A stretch of 32,379 nt of DNA from Candidatus Omnitrophota bacterium (GTDB taxonomy: Bacteria; Omnitrophota; Gorgyraeia; 1-14-0-20-64-10): NCBI GenBank assembly GCA_030651065.1, contig JAUSCU010000108.1, positions 1-32,379 on the forward strand, in the 5' to 3' direction. The notes beneath the pieces are model-generated. The model ran no database searches, was not told the DNA's origin, and saw nothing but the letters and a program-made list of their open reading frames with translations. Of this stretch, positions 1 through 9,950 are shown piece after piece. Each line of letters starts with the position of its first letter. Position 1 is the first letter of the stretch. The position numbers and the translations under genes are program-made.

Positions 1-276
1 GGCGGAGTGCTCGATCCCCTGGTCCACCGGCAGGATGGAGAGATACCCGGAGTCGGCCAGCCGTCCGTGGCCGAAGAGCGTCTCCAGGTTCTTTAGGACC
101 GGCCGGGGCCGGTCGCTGGGCGAGAAGATCCGGTCCACGAAATCGGGGCCGGGCAGGTGGAGCCTCTCCTTGGGGAACTTGGGGGCCGAAAAACTCAGCA
201 GCCCCTCGCTGTCCCCTCCCAACTGCTCCACGATGCGGTCCATAGACTTCCCGCCGGATTTGGTTATGACGGCCAC
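1..276 (-). CDS. Class I fructose-bisphosphate aldolase (DhnA/FbaB-type), N-terminal part, truncated by window edge
   Basis: Reverse-strand translation from GTG at 276 (AGGAGG upstream): MAVITKSGGKSMDRIVEQLGGDSEGLLSF...GYLSILPVDQGIEHSA. The ILPVDQGIEH motif is typical of the archaeal-type class I aldolase. Not in the ORF track because it runs off the window. Confidence 0.8.
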   Translation of the reverse strand, partial: MAVITKSGGKSMDRIVEQLGGDSEGLLSFSAPKFPKERLHLPGPDFVDRIFSPSDRPRPVLKNLETLFGHGRLADSGYLSILPVDQGIEHSA

Positions 277-295
277 TTCACTAATCCTCCTTCGA

Positions 296-787
296 TCAAT
301 ACGAAACGGGCGCTTCCGGCTCCTCAACGATTTGACCCCGGGTGGAGGCCGCGATGGTCATCAGCTCATCCAGCTCCTTTTGGGGCACGTTGAAAGAAAC
401 CAGTGAAGCCTGCAGGTCGCCCGCGATCGCGTTGAACTCAGCGTCGCTGATCTTCATGCCGCTGTGCACGGCAGCCATGTCCCGGCCTTCGTAGATTTGC
501 GGGCCGCCGGTGACGGAGCAGAGGAACTGCGTCAGGTGCTTCTTCAACGTGGCGACGTTCTCAGGAGAGGCTTCCCACTCCTTGCCGGTCCCCTGGCGGG
601 TGAAATTGACCGCCGGGTCGGAAGCGGCGCGTCCGACAAAATCATCCACAACGGCCGTGATGGCGGCCTCGCCGCCGAGCCGCTCGTACAGGGACGTGGT
701 TTCAGGCATCATTGCATCTTCCGCGTGAACCGGAACGGAAAAGAGGGATGCCAGGACAAACGCCAAAACGAACGATCCGATTTTCAT
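296..787 (-). CDS. Truncated haemoglobin (group 1-like) with N-terminal signal peptide
   Basis: Start reset to ATG at 787 (AGGAGGA upstream): MKIGSFVLAFVLASLFSVPVHAEDA signal peptide, then SLYERLGGEAAITAVVDDFV and MAAVHSGMKISDAEFNAI (proximal His motif). Confidence 0.85.
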   Translation of the reverse strand: MKIGSFVLAFVLASLFSVPVHAEDAMMPETTSLYERLGGEAAITAVVDDFVGRAASDPAVNFTRQGTGKEWEASPENVATLKKHLTQFLCSVTGGPQIYEGRDMAAVHSGMKISDAEFNAIAGDLQASLVSFNVPQKELDELMTIAASTRGQIVEEPEAPVSY

Positions 788-835
788 GTGAGCAGACTCC
801 TCCTTAGGTGAGGTTTCACTATATACTGAGTTGCT

Positions 836-2137
836 ATGGAGCGCAAGATCAAGCAAAGCCTCAGCATCTCCTGGAAGGAGGGGATCCCGGCCTCGATGAT
901 GCTGGGGGTGCTGGACTACTACCTGGTGCCCTACGGTCTGTTCCTGGGGGCGACGAACCGGGTGGTGGCGCTCCTATCGGCGCTGCCGCACCTGGCCGCT
1001 TCGGTGGCCCAGTTCTGGGCGATGGCGGCGGTCCGCCGGGCTGGGAGCCGGCTGAGGGTGGTCGTGGTCACGGCGGCGGCGCAGGCCGCGGTGCTACTGC
1101 CGATGGCGGCGCTCGCGTTGGCCGATTTCCGCGGCCGGCTGGCGGCGCTGGTGGCGCTGGCGGTGGCGTTTAGGGTGCTCAACAATCTGTGCGGCACCGC
1201 CTGGAGCAGTCTGGTGAGTGAGTACCTGCCGGCTCAGCGGCGCGGCGGCTATTTCGGCTGGCGGGCCCGTATCGCGGGGCTGGCGGCGTTGGCTGGAACG
1301 ATGATGGGCGGTCTGCTGTTGGCCGGCATGAAGCCGGTGTCGCTGGCTGCGGGTTTTTTCATCCTTTTCGCGGCGGCCGCGCTGCTGCGGTTTCTCTCAG
1401 CCGGGATGCTCTCCCGCATGGCGGAGCTGCCGCTGACCTCTTCGCCGGGATCGGATTTCACGTTCCTCATGTTCCTGCGCCGGTTCCGGGAGAGCAACTT
1501 CGTGAAGTTCGTGCTGTTCGTTGCCAGCACGCTGTTCACCACTCACTTAGCAGCCCCCTACTTCAGCGTCTACATGCTGAGGGACCTGGGGCTGGGTTAT
1601 TTCCTCTATATGGTGATCCACTTGGCGGCGGCGGTGGGCAGCCTGGCCGCCTTCCCGATCTGGGGCCGAAACGCCGACGTGGTCGGCAACGCCCGGATCC
1701 TCAAGACCACCGGATGGCTGATCCCGGTGATCCCGCTGCTCTGGCTGATTTCCCGGGACCCGGCCTACCTGATGCTGGTGGAGTTTTTTGCCGGGTTCGT
1801 CTGGGGCGGGTTCAACCTGTGCGCGGCGAACTTCATCTACGACGCGGTGACGCCGGAGAAGCGGGTCCGCTGCCTCGGTTACTTCAACCTGATCAGCGGG
1901 GTGGCGATCTTCGCCGGCGCCCTCATCGGCGGGTTCCTGGCGGACCGGCTGCCGCCGCTGTTGGGCCTGCCGCTCATGTCGCTGTTCCTGCTTTCAGGCC
2001 TGCTGCGGTTCACCGCGATGCTTTGGCCCTGGGGGCGGTTCAAGGAGGTGCGGGAGTCCGCCCGGAAAGTCTCCAGCCGCCAGCTCTTCTTCAGCGTGGT
2101 GGGGATCCGCCCGTTGGCGGGAGAAGCGCTGGAATGA
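836..2137 (+). CDS. MFS-type transporter, multi-TM
   Basis: 433 aa, about 12 hydrophobic segments, MFS-like organisation (YFGWRARIAGLAALAGTMMGG; GALIGGFLADRLPPLLGLPLMSLFLLSGLLR). Confidence 0.75.
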   Translation: MERKIKQSLSISWKEGIPASMMLGVLDYYLVPYGLFLGATNRVVALLSALPHLAASVAQFWAMAAVRRAGSRLRVVVVTAAAQAAVLLPMAALALADFRGRLAALVALAVAFRVLNNLCGTAWSSLVSEYLPAQRRGGYFGWRARIAGLAALAGTMMGGLLLAGMKPVSLAAGFFILFAAAALLRFLSAGMLSRMAELPLTSSPGSDFTFLMFLRRFRESNFVKFVLFVASTLFTTHLAAPYFSVYMLRDLGLGYFLYMVIHLAAAVGSLAAFPIWGRNADVVGNARILKTTGWLIPVIPLLWLISRDPAYLMLVEFFAGFVWGGFNLCAANFIYDAVTPEKRVRCLGYFNLISGVAIFAGALIGGFLADRLPPLLGLPLMSLFLLSGLLRFTAMLWPWGRFKEVRESARKVSSRQLFFSVVGIRPLAGEALE

Positions 2138-2859
2138 AGAAACTTCTGATTGGAATTATCGCGGCATTGGCGCTGCTGTTCCTCGCCAAGGGGGTGATCG
2201 CCCGGCTGGCTGTCTCGGCCGGCGTTAAGGCGGTGACCGGATTGAGGCTGGAGATCCGTAGCCTGCAGGTGGGAGTTTTTCGAAGCCGGGTGCACGCGCG
2301 GGAGATTAAGCTCCACAACCCTCGCGGATTCCCGGACCCCCTTATGGCCGATCTGCCGGAACTGTATGTGGATTATGACCTGCCGGCCTTCTTCACCGGC
2401 CGGACGCATCTGCGGGAATTGCGGGTAGAGCTGGCAGAGTTCAACGTGGTGAAAGATCGCCAGGGACGGCTCAACCTGGATTCGCTGACCGCGGTGAAAA
2501 AAGCGAAAGAGGAAAAGGGCAAGGAGAAGAAACCGGTCCGGCCCGGCTCGTTCCAGATCGACCAGCTGGATTTGAAGGTGAGGAAAGTGGTTTACAAGGA
2601 TTACTCGGGCGGCGGTGAGCCGTCGGTGCGGGAATTCAACGTCAACCTGCATGAACGCCACGCGAACGTCAACGACCCAACCGCGCTGGGAGCCCTGATC
2701 GTCAGCCGGGCGTTGCTGAACACGGCCATCGCGAAGCTGGCCCACTTCGATCTGGGTGCTCTGGACAACTACGCGAAGGACGTTGTAGGGAAAGCGGTGG
2801 ACACCGCCGGCGACGTGGTCGAGAAGGCCAGCGACACGCTGAAGAACCTGCTAAAATGA
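2134..2859 (+). CDS. AsmA-like membrane-anchored protein
   Basis: ATG at 2134 overlaps the MFS stop (ATGA). N-terminal TM followed by AsmA-like beta segments (LEIRSLQVGVFRSRVHAREIKLHNPRGFPDP, FNVVKDRQGRLNLDSL). Confidence 0.6.
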   Translation: MKKLLIGIIAALALLFLAKGVIARLAVSAGVKAVTGLRLEIRSLQVGVFRSRVHAREIKLHNPRGFPDPLMADLPELYVDYDLPAFFTGRTHLRELRVELAEFNVVKDRQGRLNLDSLTAVKKAKEEKGKEKKPVRPGSFQIDQLDLKVRKVVYKDYSGGGEPSVREFNVNLHERHANVNDPTALGALIVSRALLNTAIAKLAHFDLGALDNYAKDVVGKAVDTAGDVVEKASDTLKNLLK

Positions 2860-2865
2860 GAGCCT

Positions 2866-4254
<1,389 letters not shown>

Positions 4255-4339
4255 CCGGGGCTGTGTTAGAATAATCCCCTCGCAGCGAAGCAGCGTTCGT
4301 TTCCGTTCACCATAAACCTAGACAAGGATTCATCCAAAG

Positions 4340-5326
4340 ATGGCCATTCGAACAACTGTTGTCGGATCTTTCCCCAAAGTCACTGAAACCGGGTCGGACA
4401 ACCTCCCCGGGACCATTGATAAATGGCAGAAACAGGCGGTCAACGACGCCGGCCTCCAGCAGGAGATTGAAAAAGTAATTCGCCGCATCCTCAAAGAGCA
4501 GGAAGAGGCCGGCCTGGACCTGGTGACCGACGGGCAGGTCCGCTGGGAGGATCTGCCGCACCTGATCGCCCGGAGCTCGACGGGGATCCAGCGCGGCGCC
4601 TTGCGCCGCTTCTTCGACAACAACGTCTATTACCGCCGGTTGGAGATGGCCGGGGGCGTTTCCTGGCAGAAGAGCGCCGCCGCCGACGAGGTTCGATTCG
4701 CTTCCGCGGCGACGAAGAAGCCGGTGAAGGCGGCCCTTCCGGGCCCGCTGCTGCTGGCTTACGCCACTGAATTGAAGCCAGGCCAGACGGTCGAGAGCCT
4801 GATCCCGCTTTACGCGGACCTGCTCCGGCAGGAGGTGCAGGCGCTCGAGAAGGCCGGCGTTAAGGAGATCCAGATCGATGAGCCGAACTTGTCGGCCTCG
4901 GAACCGCTGACGGCCAAGACGGTGGAAGCGATCAACAAGATCTTCGACGGCGTCAAAGCGCGCCGCTGGGTGGCGGTCTATTTCCAGGATGTGTCGGCGG
5001 TTCTGCCGGCGCTGGCCAAGCTGCAGGTGGAGGTGCTCGGGCTGGACCTGGTCTCCGCCCGGGAGAAAAATCCCAACCTGCTTTCGAAGGTGGCCGATTT
5101 CTTAAAGAGCGGCGCTTGGAAGGGTGAGGTGGCGCTGGGCCTGGTGGATGCCCGCAACACCAAGCTGGAGGATGTCGTCCGGCTCAAGCAAGAGATCGCC
5201 CAGTTCACCGAGGCGGTTTCCGCGGACAAGCTCTGGCTTTCCCCCAACTGCGGACTTGAATTCCTTCCGCACGAGGCGGCTGTGAAGAAGATTAAGCTGC
5301 TGCGGGAGGCGGCCGCCGGAGCGTAA
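4340..5326 (+). CDS. Cobalamin-independent methionine synthase family, MetE N-terminal-domain-like (no zinc His-x-Cys)
   Basis: Matches conserved MetE N-domain segments: KPVKAALPGPLLLAY, EIQIDEPNL, VAVYFQDVSAVLPALAKLQVEVLGLDLV, ALGLVDARN, LWLSPNCGLEFLP. Confidence 0.8.
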   Translation: MAIRTTVVGSFPKVTETGSDNLPGTIDKWQKQAVNDAGLQQEIEKVIRRILKEQEEAGLDLVTDGQVRWEDLPHLIARSSTGIQRGALRRFFDNNVYYRRLEMAGGVSWQKSAAADEVRFASAATKKPVKAALPGPLLLAYATELKPGQTVESLIPLYADLLRQEVQALEKAGVKEIQIDEPNLSASEPLTAKTVEAINKIFDGVKARRWVAVYFQDVSAVLPALAKLQVEVLGLDLVSAREKNPNLLSKVADFLKSGAWKGEVALGLVDARNTKLEDVVRLKQEIAQFTEAVSADKLWLSPNCGLEFLPHEAAVKKIKLLREAAAGA

Positions 5327-5632
5327 GTGGCCGATTTCCAGAAAGTCGCCCGCCGGGACGAGATCCCGGAAGGCCAGGGGAAGGTGGTTGAGATCGCCGG
5401 CCGGACGATCGCGGTGTTCCAATCGGGCGGAAAGTTCTATGCCACCGACAACACCTGCCTGCACCGGGGCGGCCCGCTCGGCGAGGGGCACGTGAAAGAG
5501 AACGTGGTCAGCTGCCCCTGGCACATGTGGGGCTTCGACGTGACCACCGGACTCTGCACGGTCAACGAGGAGTTCAAGCTGGAGACGTTCCCGGTGAAGG
5601 TGGAAGGGGAGGAGATCCTGGTTGGAATCTAA
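5327..5632 (+). CDS. Rieske [2Fe-2S] ferredoxin-like protein
   Basis: GTG start directly after upstream stop; CxH (NTCLHRGG) and CxxH (VSCPWHMWGFD) cluster motifs. Confidence 0.92.
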   Translation: MADFQKVARRDEIPEGQGKVVEIAGRTIAVFQSGGKFYATDNTCLHRGGPLGEGHVKENVVSCPWHMWGFDVTTGLCTVNEEFKLETFPVKVEGEEILVGI

Positions 5633-6401
5633 ACCCGAGCGGCTGCGAAACCTGCTGCGGGAGATGGGTTCGGCCCTTGTCACTTTTTCCGGCGGCGTGG
5701 ATTCGGTCTTCTTGGCTAAGGCGGCCGTGGACGTGCTGGGAGACCGGGCAGCGGCCCTGACGGCGGTTTCGGCCAGTCTGCCCGCAGCCGAACTGGAGCA
5801 GGCGAAAGAGCTGGCCCGGCAGATCGGCATCCGGCACCTGGTCATCGAATCGAAAGAGCTGGACGATCCGCGCTACGCCGCCAACCCGGTCAACCGCTGT
5901 TATTTCTGCAAGTCGGAGTTGTTCGCGCTGGCCGCGCGGGTGGCCAAGGAGCAGGGGTTCCAGGCTGTTCTGGACGGTATGCAGGCGGACGATTTGAAGC
6001 AGGACCGCCCGGGCCGGCAGGCGGCGAAAGAGTGGGGCATCCGCTCCCCCCTTGCGGAGGCCGGCTACACTAAAGAAGAGATTCGGGAAGAAAGCCGGAC
6101 CCTGGGGTTGCCTACCTGGGACAAGCCGGAGATGGCCTGTCTGGCGTCAAGGCTTCCGACGGGAACTGCCGTGACCATCGGGCGGTTGGGGCGGGTCGAG
6201 CGATGCGAGGCAGCCTTAAAAGGACTTGGGTTTTCCCAATTGAGGGCGCGGCACCAGGCGGATGAGACGGTTCGGATCGAGCTGGAACCGGAGGCAATTG
6301 TTCGTCTGACCGATCCCCTTCTGCAAGAACAGGTTACAGCTGTTTGCCGGGAAGCTGGTTTTGAGCGGGTTCTGGTGGACTTGGCGGGGTATCGCCGATG
6401 A
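5622..6401 (+). CDS. larE: LarE-like ATP-dependent PP-loop sulfurtransferase
   Basis: TTG start overlapping the Rieske gene. PP-loop TFSGGVDSVFLAKAA, NRCYFCKSELF, PEMACLASRLPTG, RLGRVERCE. Confidence 0.88.
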   Translation: MESKPERLRNLLREMGSALVTFSGGVDSVFLAKAAVDVLGDRAAALTAVSASLPAAELEQAKELARQIGIRHLVIESKELDDPRYAANPVNRCYFCKSELFALAARVAKEQGFQAVLDGMQADDLKQDRPGRQAAKEWGIRSPLAEAGYTKEEIREESRTLGLPTWDKPEMACLASRLPTGTAVTIGRLGRVERCEAALKGLGFSQLRARHQADETVRIELEPEAIVRLTDPLLQEQVTAVCREAGFERVLVDLAGYRR

Positions 6402-7246
6402 TCCGGTTGGGCGCCCATATGTCGATTGCCGGCGGGTATGAGAAATCAGTTGAGCGCGGCTTGAGCGTCGGCTGCGAAACGATCCAGATCTTTTCAAAAT
6501 CGAACAACCAGTGGGATGCCCCGCCGATCACGGAAGAACAGGCGGAGCGGTTCAAGCAGGCGGTGGCTCAGAGCGGCGTCGGGCCGATTTTCGCGCACAC
6601 CGCCTACCTGATCAACGTGGGGTCGCCGGAGAAGGCGGTCTGGACCCGTTCCCGCTCGGCTCTAAAGACCGAGGTGGAACGGGCGACGGCCTTGGGGTTG
6701 CCCTTCATCGTGCATCACCCCGGCTCCCACAAGGAGACCGGAGAGGCCGAAGGGATTAAGCGGATCGCCGAGGCGGCGCGCTGGGTGATTGACCAGACCC
6801 CAAAATCGAAGGTGAAGATACTTTTCGAGATTGCCGCGGGGCAGGGGGCCTGCATCGGACACCGGTTCGAGCATCTGGCGGAGATCCTGGAGAAGACCGG
6901 GCGTCCGGAACGGACCGGCATTTGCCTGGACACCTGCCACCTGTTCGCGGCCGGCTACGACATCCGGACCGAGGCGGCTTACAAGAAGACGATGGCGGAG
7001 TTGGACCGGATCGTCGGCATCAAGAGGATCCAGGCGGTCCATTTGAACGACTCAAAGAAAGAGCTTGGCTGCCGGGTGGACCGGCACGAGCACATCGGAC
7101 AGGGGCAGATCGGGCTGGAGGCGTTCCGCTGCCTGCTCAACGACAAGCGTTTTGCGAACGTGCCGATGGTGCTCGAGACGCCGAAAGATGAGGAGTGCAC
7201 TGAGGACAAGATGAACTTGAAAGTGCTGCGAGGGCTGCTCAATTGA
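6398..7246 (+). CDS. nfo: Deoxyribonuclease IV (endonuclease IV, AP endonuclease)
   Basis: LGAHMSIAGGYEKSVERG, IFAHTAYLINVGSP, GICLDTCHLFAAGYD, AVHLNDSKKELGCRVDRHEHIGQGQIG; ATGA overlap with larE. Confidence 0.95.
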   Translation: MIRLGAHMSIAGGYEKSVERGLSVGCETIQIFSKSNNQWDAPPITEEQAERFKQAVAQSGVGPIFAHTAYLINVGSPEKAVWTRSRSALKTEVERATALGLPFIVHHPGSHKETGEAEGIKRIAEAARWVIDQTPKSKVKILFEIAAGQGACIGHRFEHLAEILEKTGRPERTGICLDTCHLFAAGYDIRTEAAYKKTMAELDRIVGIKRIQAVHLNDSKKELGCRVDRHEHIGQGQIGLEAFRCLLNDKRFANVPMVLETPKDEECTEDKMNLKVLRGLLN

Positions 7247-8259
7247 ACAAAAAAGCGGTGGTCATGGTCTCCGGCGGGTTGGATTCCACGCTGGCGGCCA
7301 AGATCATGCTCGACCAGGGGGTGGATCTGACGGGGATCTATCTCTCAGCGCCGTGGGGCTGCTGCGACAAGACGGTGGCGATGAAGGCGGCCCATACGCT
7401 GGGGATCCCGTTCCTGGTGATCAAGATGACCGACGAGTACATCGGGGTGATCCGAAATCCGAAGTACGGCTACGGCTCCAGCATGAACCCTTGCATTGAT
7501 TGCCGGATCTACATGTTCGAGAAGGTGAAGGAGGTGATGGCCCGCATCGGTGCTTCTTTCCTGGTGACCGGCGAGGTGCTGGGCCAGCGGCCGATGTCCC
7601 AGATGAAGAACTCGATGGCCCTCATCGAGGAGCGGGCGGGTCTTAAGGGCTTGGTGGTGCGGCCTCTGTCGGCCAAAGCGATGGAGCCGTCCCTGCCGGA
7701 GCAGGCGGGCGTCGTGGACCGCGAGAAGCTCTACGGTATCACCGGCCGCTCCCGCAAAGAGCAAATGGCGCTGGCAATACAGTTTGGGCTCCTGGATTAC
7801 CCGAATCCGGCCGGCGGATGCCTGCTGACCGACCAGGAGTTCGGCATCCGGGTGAAGGACCTGTTTAATCACCAGGACAAGATTGACCTGGAGGACATGG
7901 AGCTGCTTCGGTTCGGCCGCCATTTCCGGGCGAGTCCCTCGACCAAGCTGATTGTGGGCAGGAACGAGCAGGAGAACGCCACTCTGGCGGAGTACCTGGC
8001 CCCGGGCCGGCTGCTATTCCAGCCGGACCAGTTCGCGGCACCGTCGGTGCTGCTGCTGGGTCCGCCGGATGATGACATGAACGGCTTGGCGCTCAAGATG
8101 ATCTCCCGTTACACGAAGCCGGAGAAGCGCCCGGCGGAGGCCAAGGTGTTGGTGAAGATAGGAGTTCCGCGCGGGAATGCCCCGCTCCAAGGGGAGACGG
8201 TCACGCTGAACGAGTCCATTGCCCAAGAGGAGCTGGATAAGATGAGAATCGGACTATGA
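7243..8259 (+). CDS. PP-loop tRNA thiolation-like protein (ThiI/MnmA-like ATPase domain)
   Basis: TTG start overlapping nfo stop. PP-loop VMVSGGLDSTLAAKIM, NPCIDCRIYMF, FLVTGEVLGQRPMSQ, NPAGGCLLTDQEF. Confidence 0.8.
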   Translation: MNKKAVVMVSGGLDSTLAAKIMLDQGVDLTGIYLSAPWGCCDKTVAMKAAHTLGIPFLVIKMTDEYIGVIRNPKYGYGSSMNPCIDCRIYMFEKVKEVMARIGASFLVTGEVLGQRPMSQMKNSMALIEERAGLKGLVVRPLSAKAMEPSLPEQAGVVDREKLYGITGRSRKEQMALAIQFGLLDYPNPAGGCLLTDQEFGIRVKDLFNHQDKIDLEDMELLRFGRHFRASPSTKLIVGRNEQENATLAEYLAPGRLLFQPDQFAAPSVLLLGPPDDDMNGLALKMISRYTKPEKRPAEAKVLVKIGVPRGNAPLQGETVTLNESIAQEELDKMRIGL

Positions 8260-8981
8260 GCGGCCAACCCCTTCAGGCCGAAAAGGGTCTGACCCCTCCG
8301 GCGATCCCGGAAAACCCGACCTTTGTGGATTTCCCCTGTTTTTCGGTGGACCCCGCTTTCCGCCGGCTGCCGGCCGCGGAGCAAAAGGAAGGGATCCGCG
8401 GGTTTGTCGAGACGCTGGCCCAGTCCCGCAAGGATCTGCAGGTGCGGTCCTACCTCGGCATCGGCCTGCGGCATGACACCGATTTCTTCTTCTGGGCGAT
8501 CGCCAAGGATTTGGCCCCGTTCCAAGACTTCGCAGCGGACCTGATGCGAACTAGGTTGGGGCATTACCTGAAGTCCAGCTACAATTTTCTCGCGATGACC
8601 CGGCCGTCGCAGTACAACCCGGGCCACCTCCCCGCCTTCGAGGCCGGTGAGGCGCCCAGGAAGTACCTGTTTCTTTATCCGTTCGTCAAGTCGCGGGAGT
8701 GGTACCTGCTGCCGTTCGAGGAGCGGCGCAGGATGATGCGGGGCCACATGTCCACCGGGGAGCTTTACCCGATGGTTCGGCTCAACACGACCTATTCGTT
8801 TGGCCTGGGCGACCAGGACTTCGTGCTGGCGTTCGAGACCGATCAGCCGGCCGCTTTTGAGGATTTGGTGCAGCGCCTCCGGGAGTCGGAGGCCAGCCGA
8901 TACACGGTACGGGACACGCCTTTCATCCTCGGCCAGCGATGCGCCGACGGGGAGGCCTTAATCAAAGGATTGGGACTATAA
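8256..8981 (+). CDS. Chlorite dismutase / coproheme decarboxylase (HemQ) family protein
   Basis: Family signature KSREWYLLPFEERRRMMRGH, followed by TTYSFGLGDQDFVLAFETD. Confidence 0.85.
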   Translation: MSGQPLQAEKGLTPPAIPENPTFVDFPCFSVDPAFRRLPAAEQKEGIRGFVETLAQSRKDLQVRSYLGIGLRHDTDFFFWAIAKDLAPFQDFAADLMRTRLGHYLKSSYNFLAMTRPSQYNPGHLPAFEAGEAPRKYLFLYPFVKSREWYLLPFEERRRMMRGHMSTGELYPMVRLNTTYSFGLGDQDFVLAFETDQPAAFEDLVQRLRESEASRYTVRDTPFILGQRCADGEALIKGLGL

Positions 8982-9950
8982 ATGTTAGAGACGACAACCG
9001 TAGGTAGCTTTCCAAAATCGGAGGAGTTGAAATCGGCCAGGGCCAAGGCGCGGCGGGGGCAGATCTCCGCGGCCGAGCTGTTGAAGCTCGAACAGGCCGA
9101 GACCCGGGAGTGGATCCGCATCCAGGAGGAGATCGGATTGGATATCCTGGTGGACGGGGAATTCTACCGGGGGGACATGGCCACCTATTTCGCCGAGCAC
9201 CTGGGCGGGTTCACGATCAGCTCGCTGGTCCGCTCCTACGGCAACCGGTACTACCGCAAGCCGATTGCCACCGGCCCAATCCGCTGGAAGGGCCCGATCA
9301 CCGTCGAGTGGTTCAAATTCGCTCAGGGACTCACCAAGAAACCGGTCAAAGGCATGCTGACCGGCCCCTACACGATGATGGATTGGTCCTTCGACGAGCA
9401 CTACCCGAACCGCCGTGCCTTCTGCCTGGACCTGGCGCGGGCGATCCACGAGGAAGTGAAGGCGCTGGAGCAGGCGGGAGCCCAATTCATCCAGATCGAT
9501 GAGCCGGCCGTCTCCACCCGAGTAGAGGAGCTGGATTTGGCCATCGAGGCGATGAAGATCGTTACCGAAGGCGTCAAGGTCAAGACCGGCACGCACATCT
9601 GCTACGGCGACTTCGAGAAGGCCTACCCGAAGATGCTGGGTTTGGCAGTGGACCAGTTCGACCTGGAGTTCACGAACTCCGATTTCCGGCTGCTGGACGT
9701 GATCAAGCGGGTGCCGTTCACCAAGGAGGTGGCGTTCGGCGTGGTGGACGTGCACTCCCACCGCGTGGAGTCGGTGGAGGAGATCGCCGCTTCGATCCGG
9801 AAGGCGCTGGAGGTCTTCCCGCCCGAGAAGCTGATGATCGACCCGGACTGCGGCTTGAAGACCCGGCTGAAAGAGGAGTCGGTCGCCAAGCTGACCAACA
9901 TGGTGGCGGCGGTCCGCAAGGTCAAGCAAGAGCTTGGCGTCCCGGTCTAA
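8982..9950 (+). CDS. Methionine synthase II, MetE C-terminal catalytic domain only
   Basis: TTTVGSFPKSEEL, ITVEWFKFAQGLTKKPVKGMLTGPYTM, FIQIDEPAVS, THICYGDFE (zinc His/Cys), FDLEFTNSD (Glu), DPDCGLKTR (Cys). Confidence 0.92.
   Translation: MLETTTVGSFPKSEELKSARAKARRGQISAAELLKLEQAETREWIRIQEEIGLDILVDGEFYRGDMATYFAEHLGGFTISSLVRSYGNRYYRKPIATGPIRWKGPITVEWFKFAQGLTKKPVKGMLTGPYTMMDWSFDEHYPNRRAFCLDLARAIHEEVKALEQAGAQFIQIDEPAVSTRVEELDLAIEAMKIVTEGVKVKTGTHICYGDFEKAYPKMLGLAVDQFDLEFTNSDFRLLDVIKRVPFTKEVAFGVVDVHSHRVESVEEIAASIRKALEVFPPEKLMIDPDCGLKTRLKEESVAKLTNMVAAVRKVKQELGVPV

Noticed and set aside
1714-2859. 381-aa ORF start at 1714
   Set aside because: Its first 140 aa are an out-of-frame shadow of the MFS gene. 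The real gene starts at ATG 2134, overlapping the MFS stop.
8256-8981. Loss of the proximal heme His in the Cld/HemQ-family protein (TTYSFGL aligned to YHSTGL)
   Set aside because: On re-alignment, the proximal His expected from HemQ (MMxxHGxIGRxY) corresponds to MMRGHMSTGELY, which keeps the His. The apparent loss was a misalignment.
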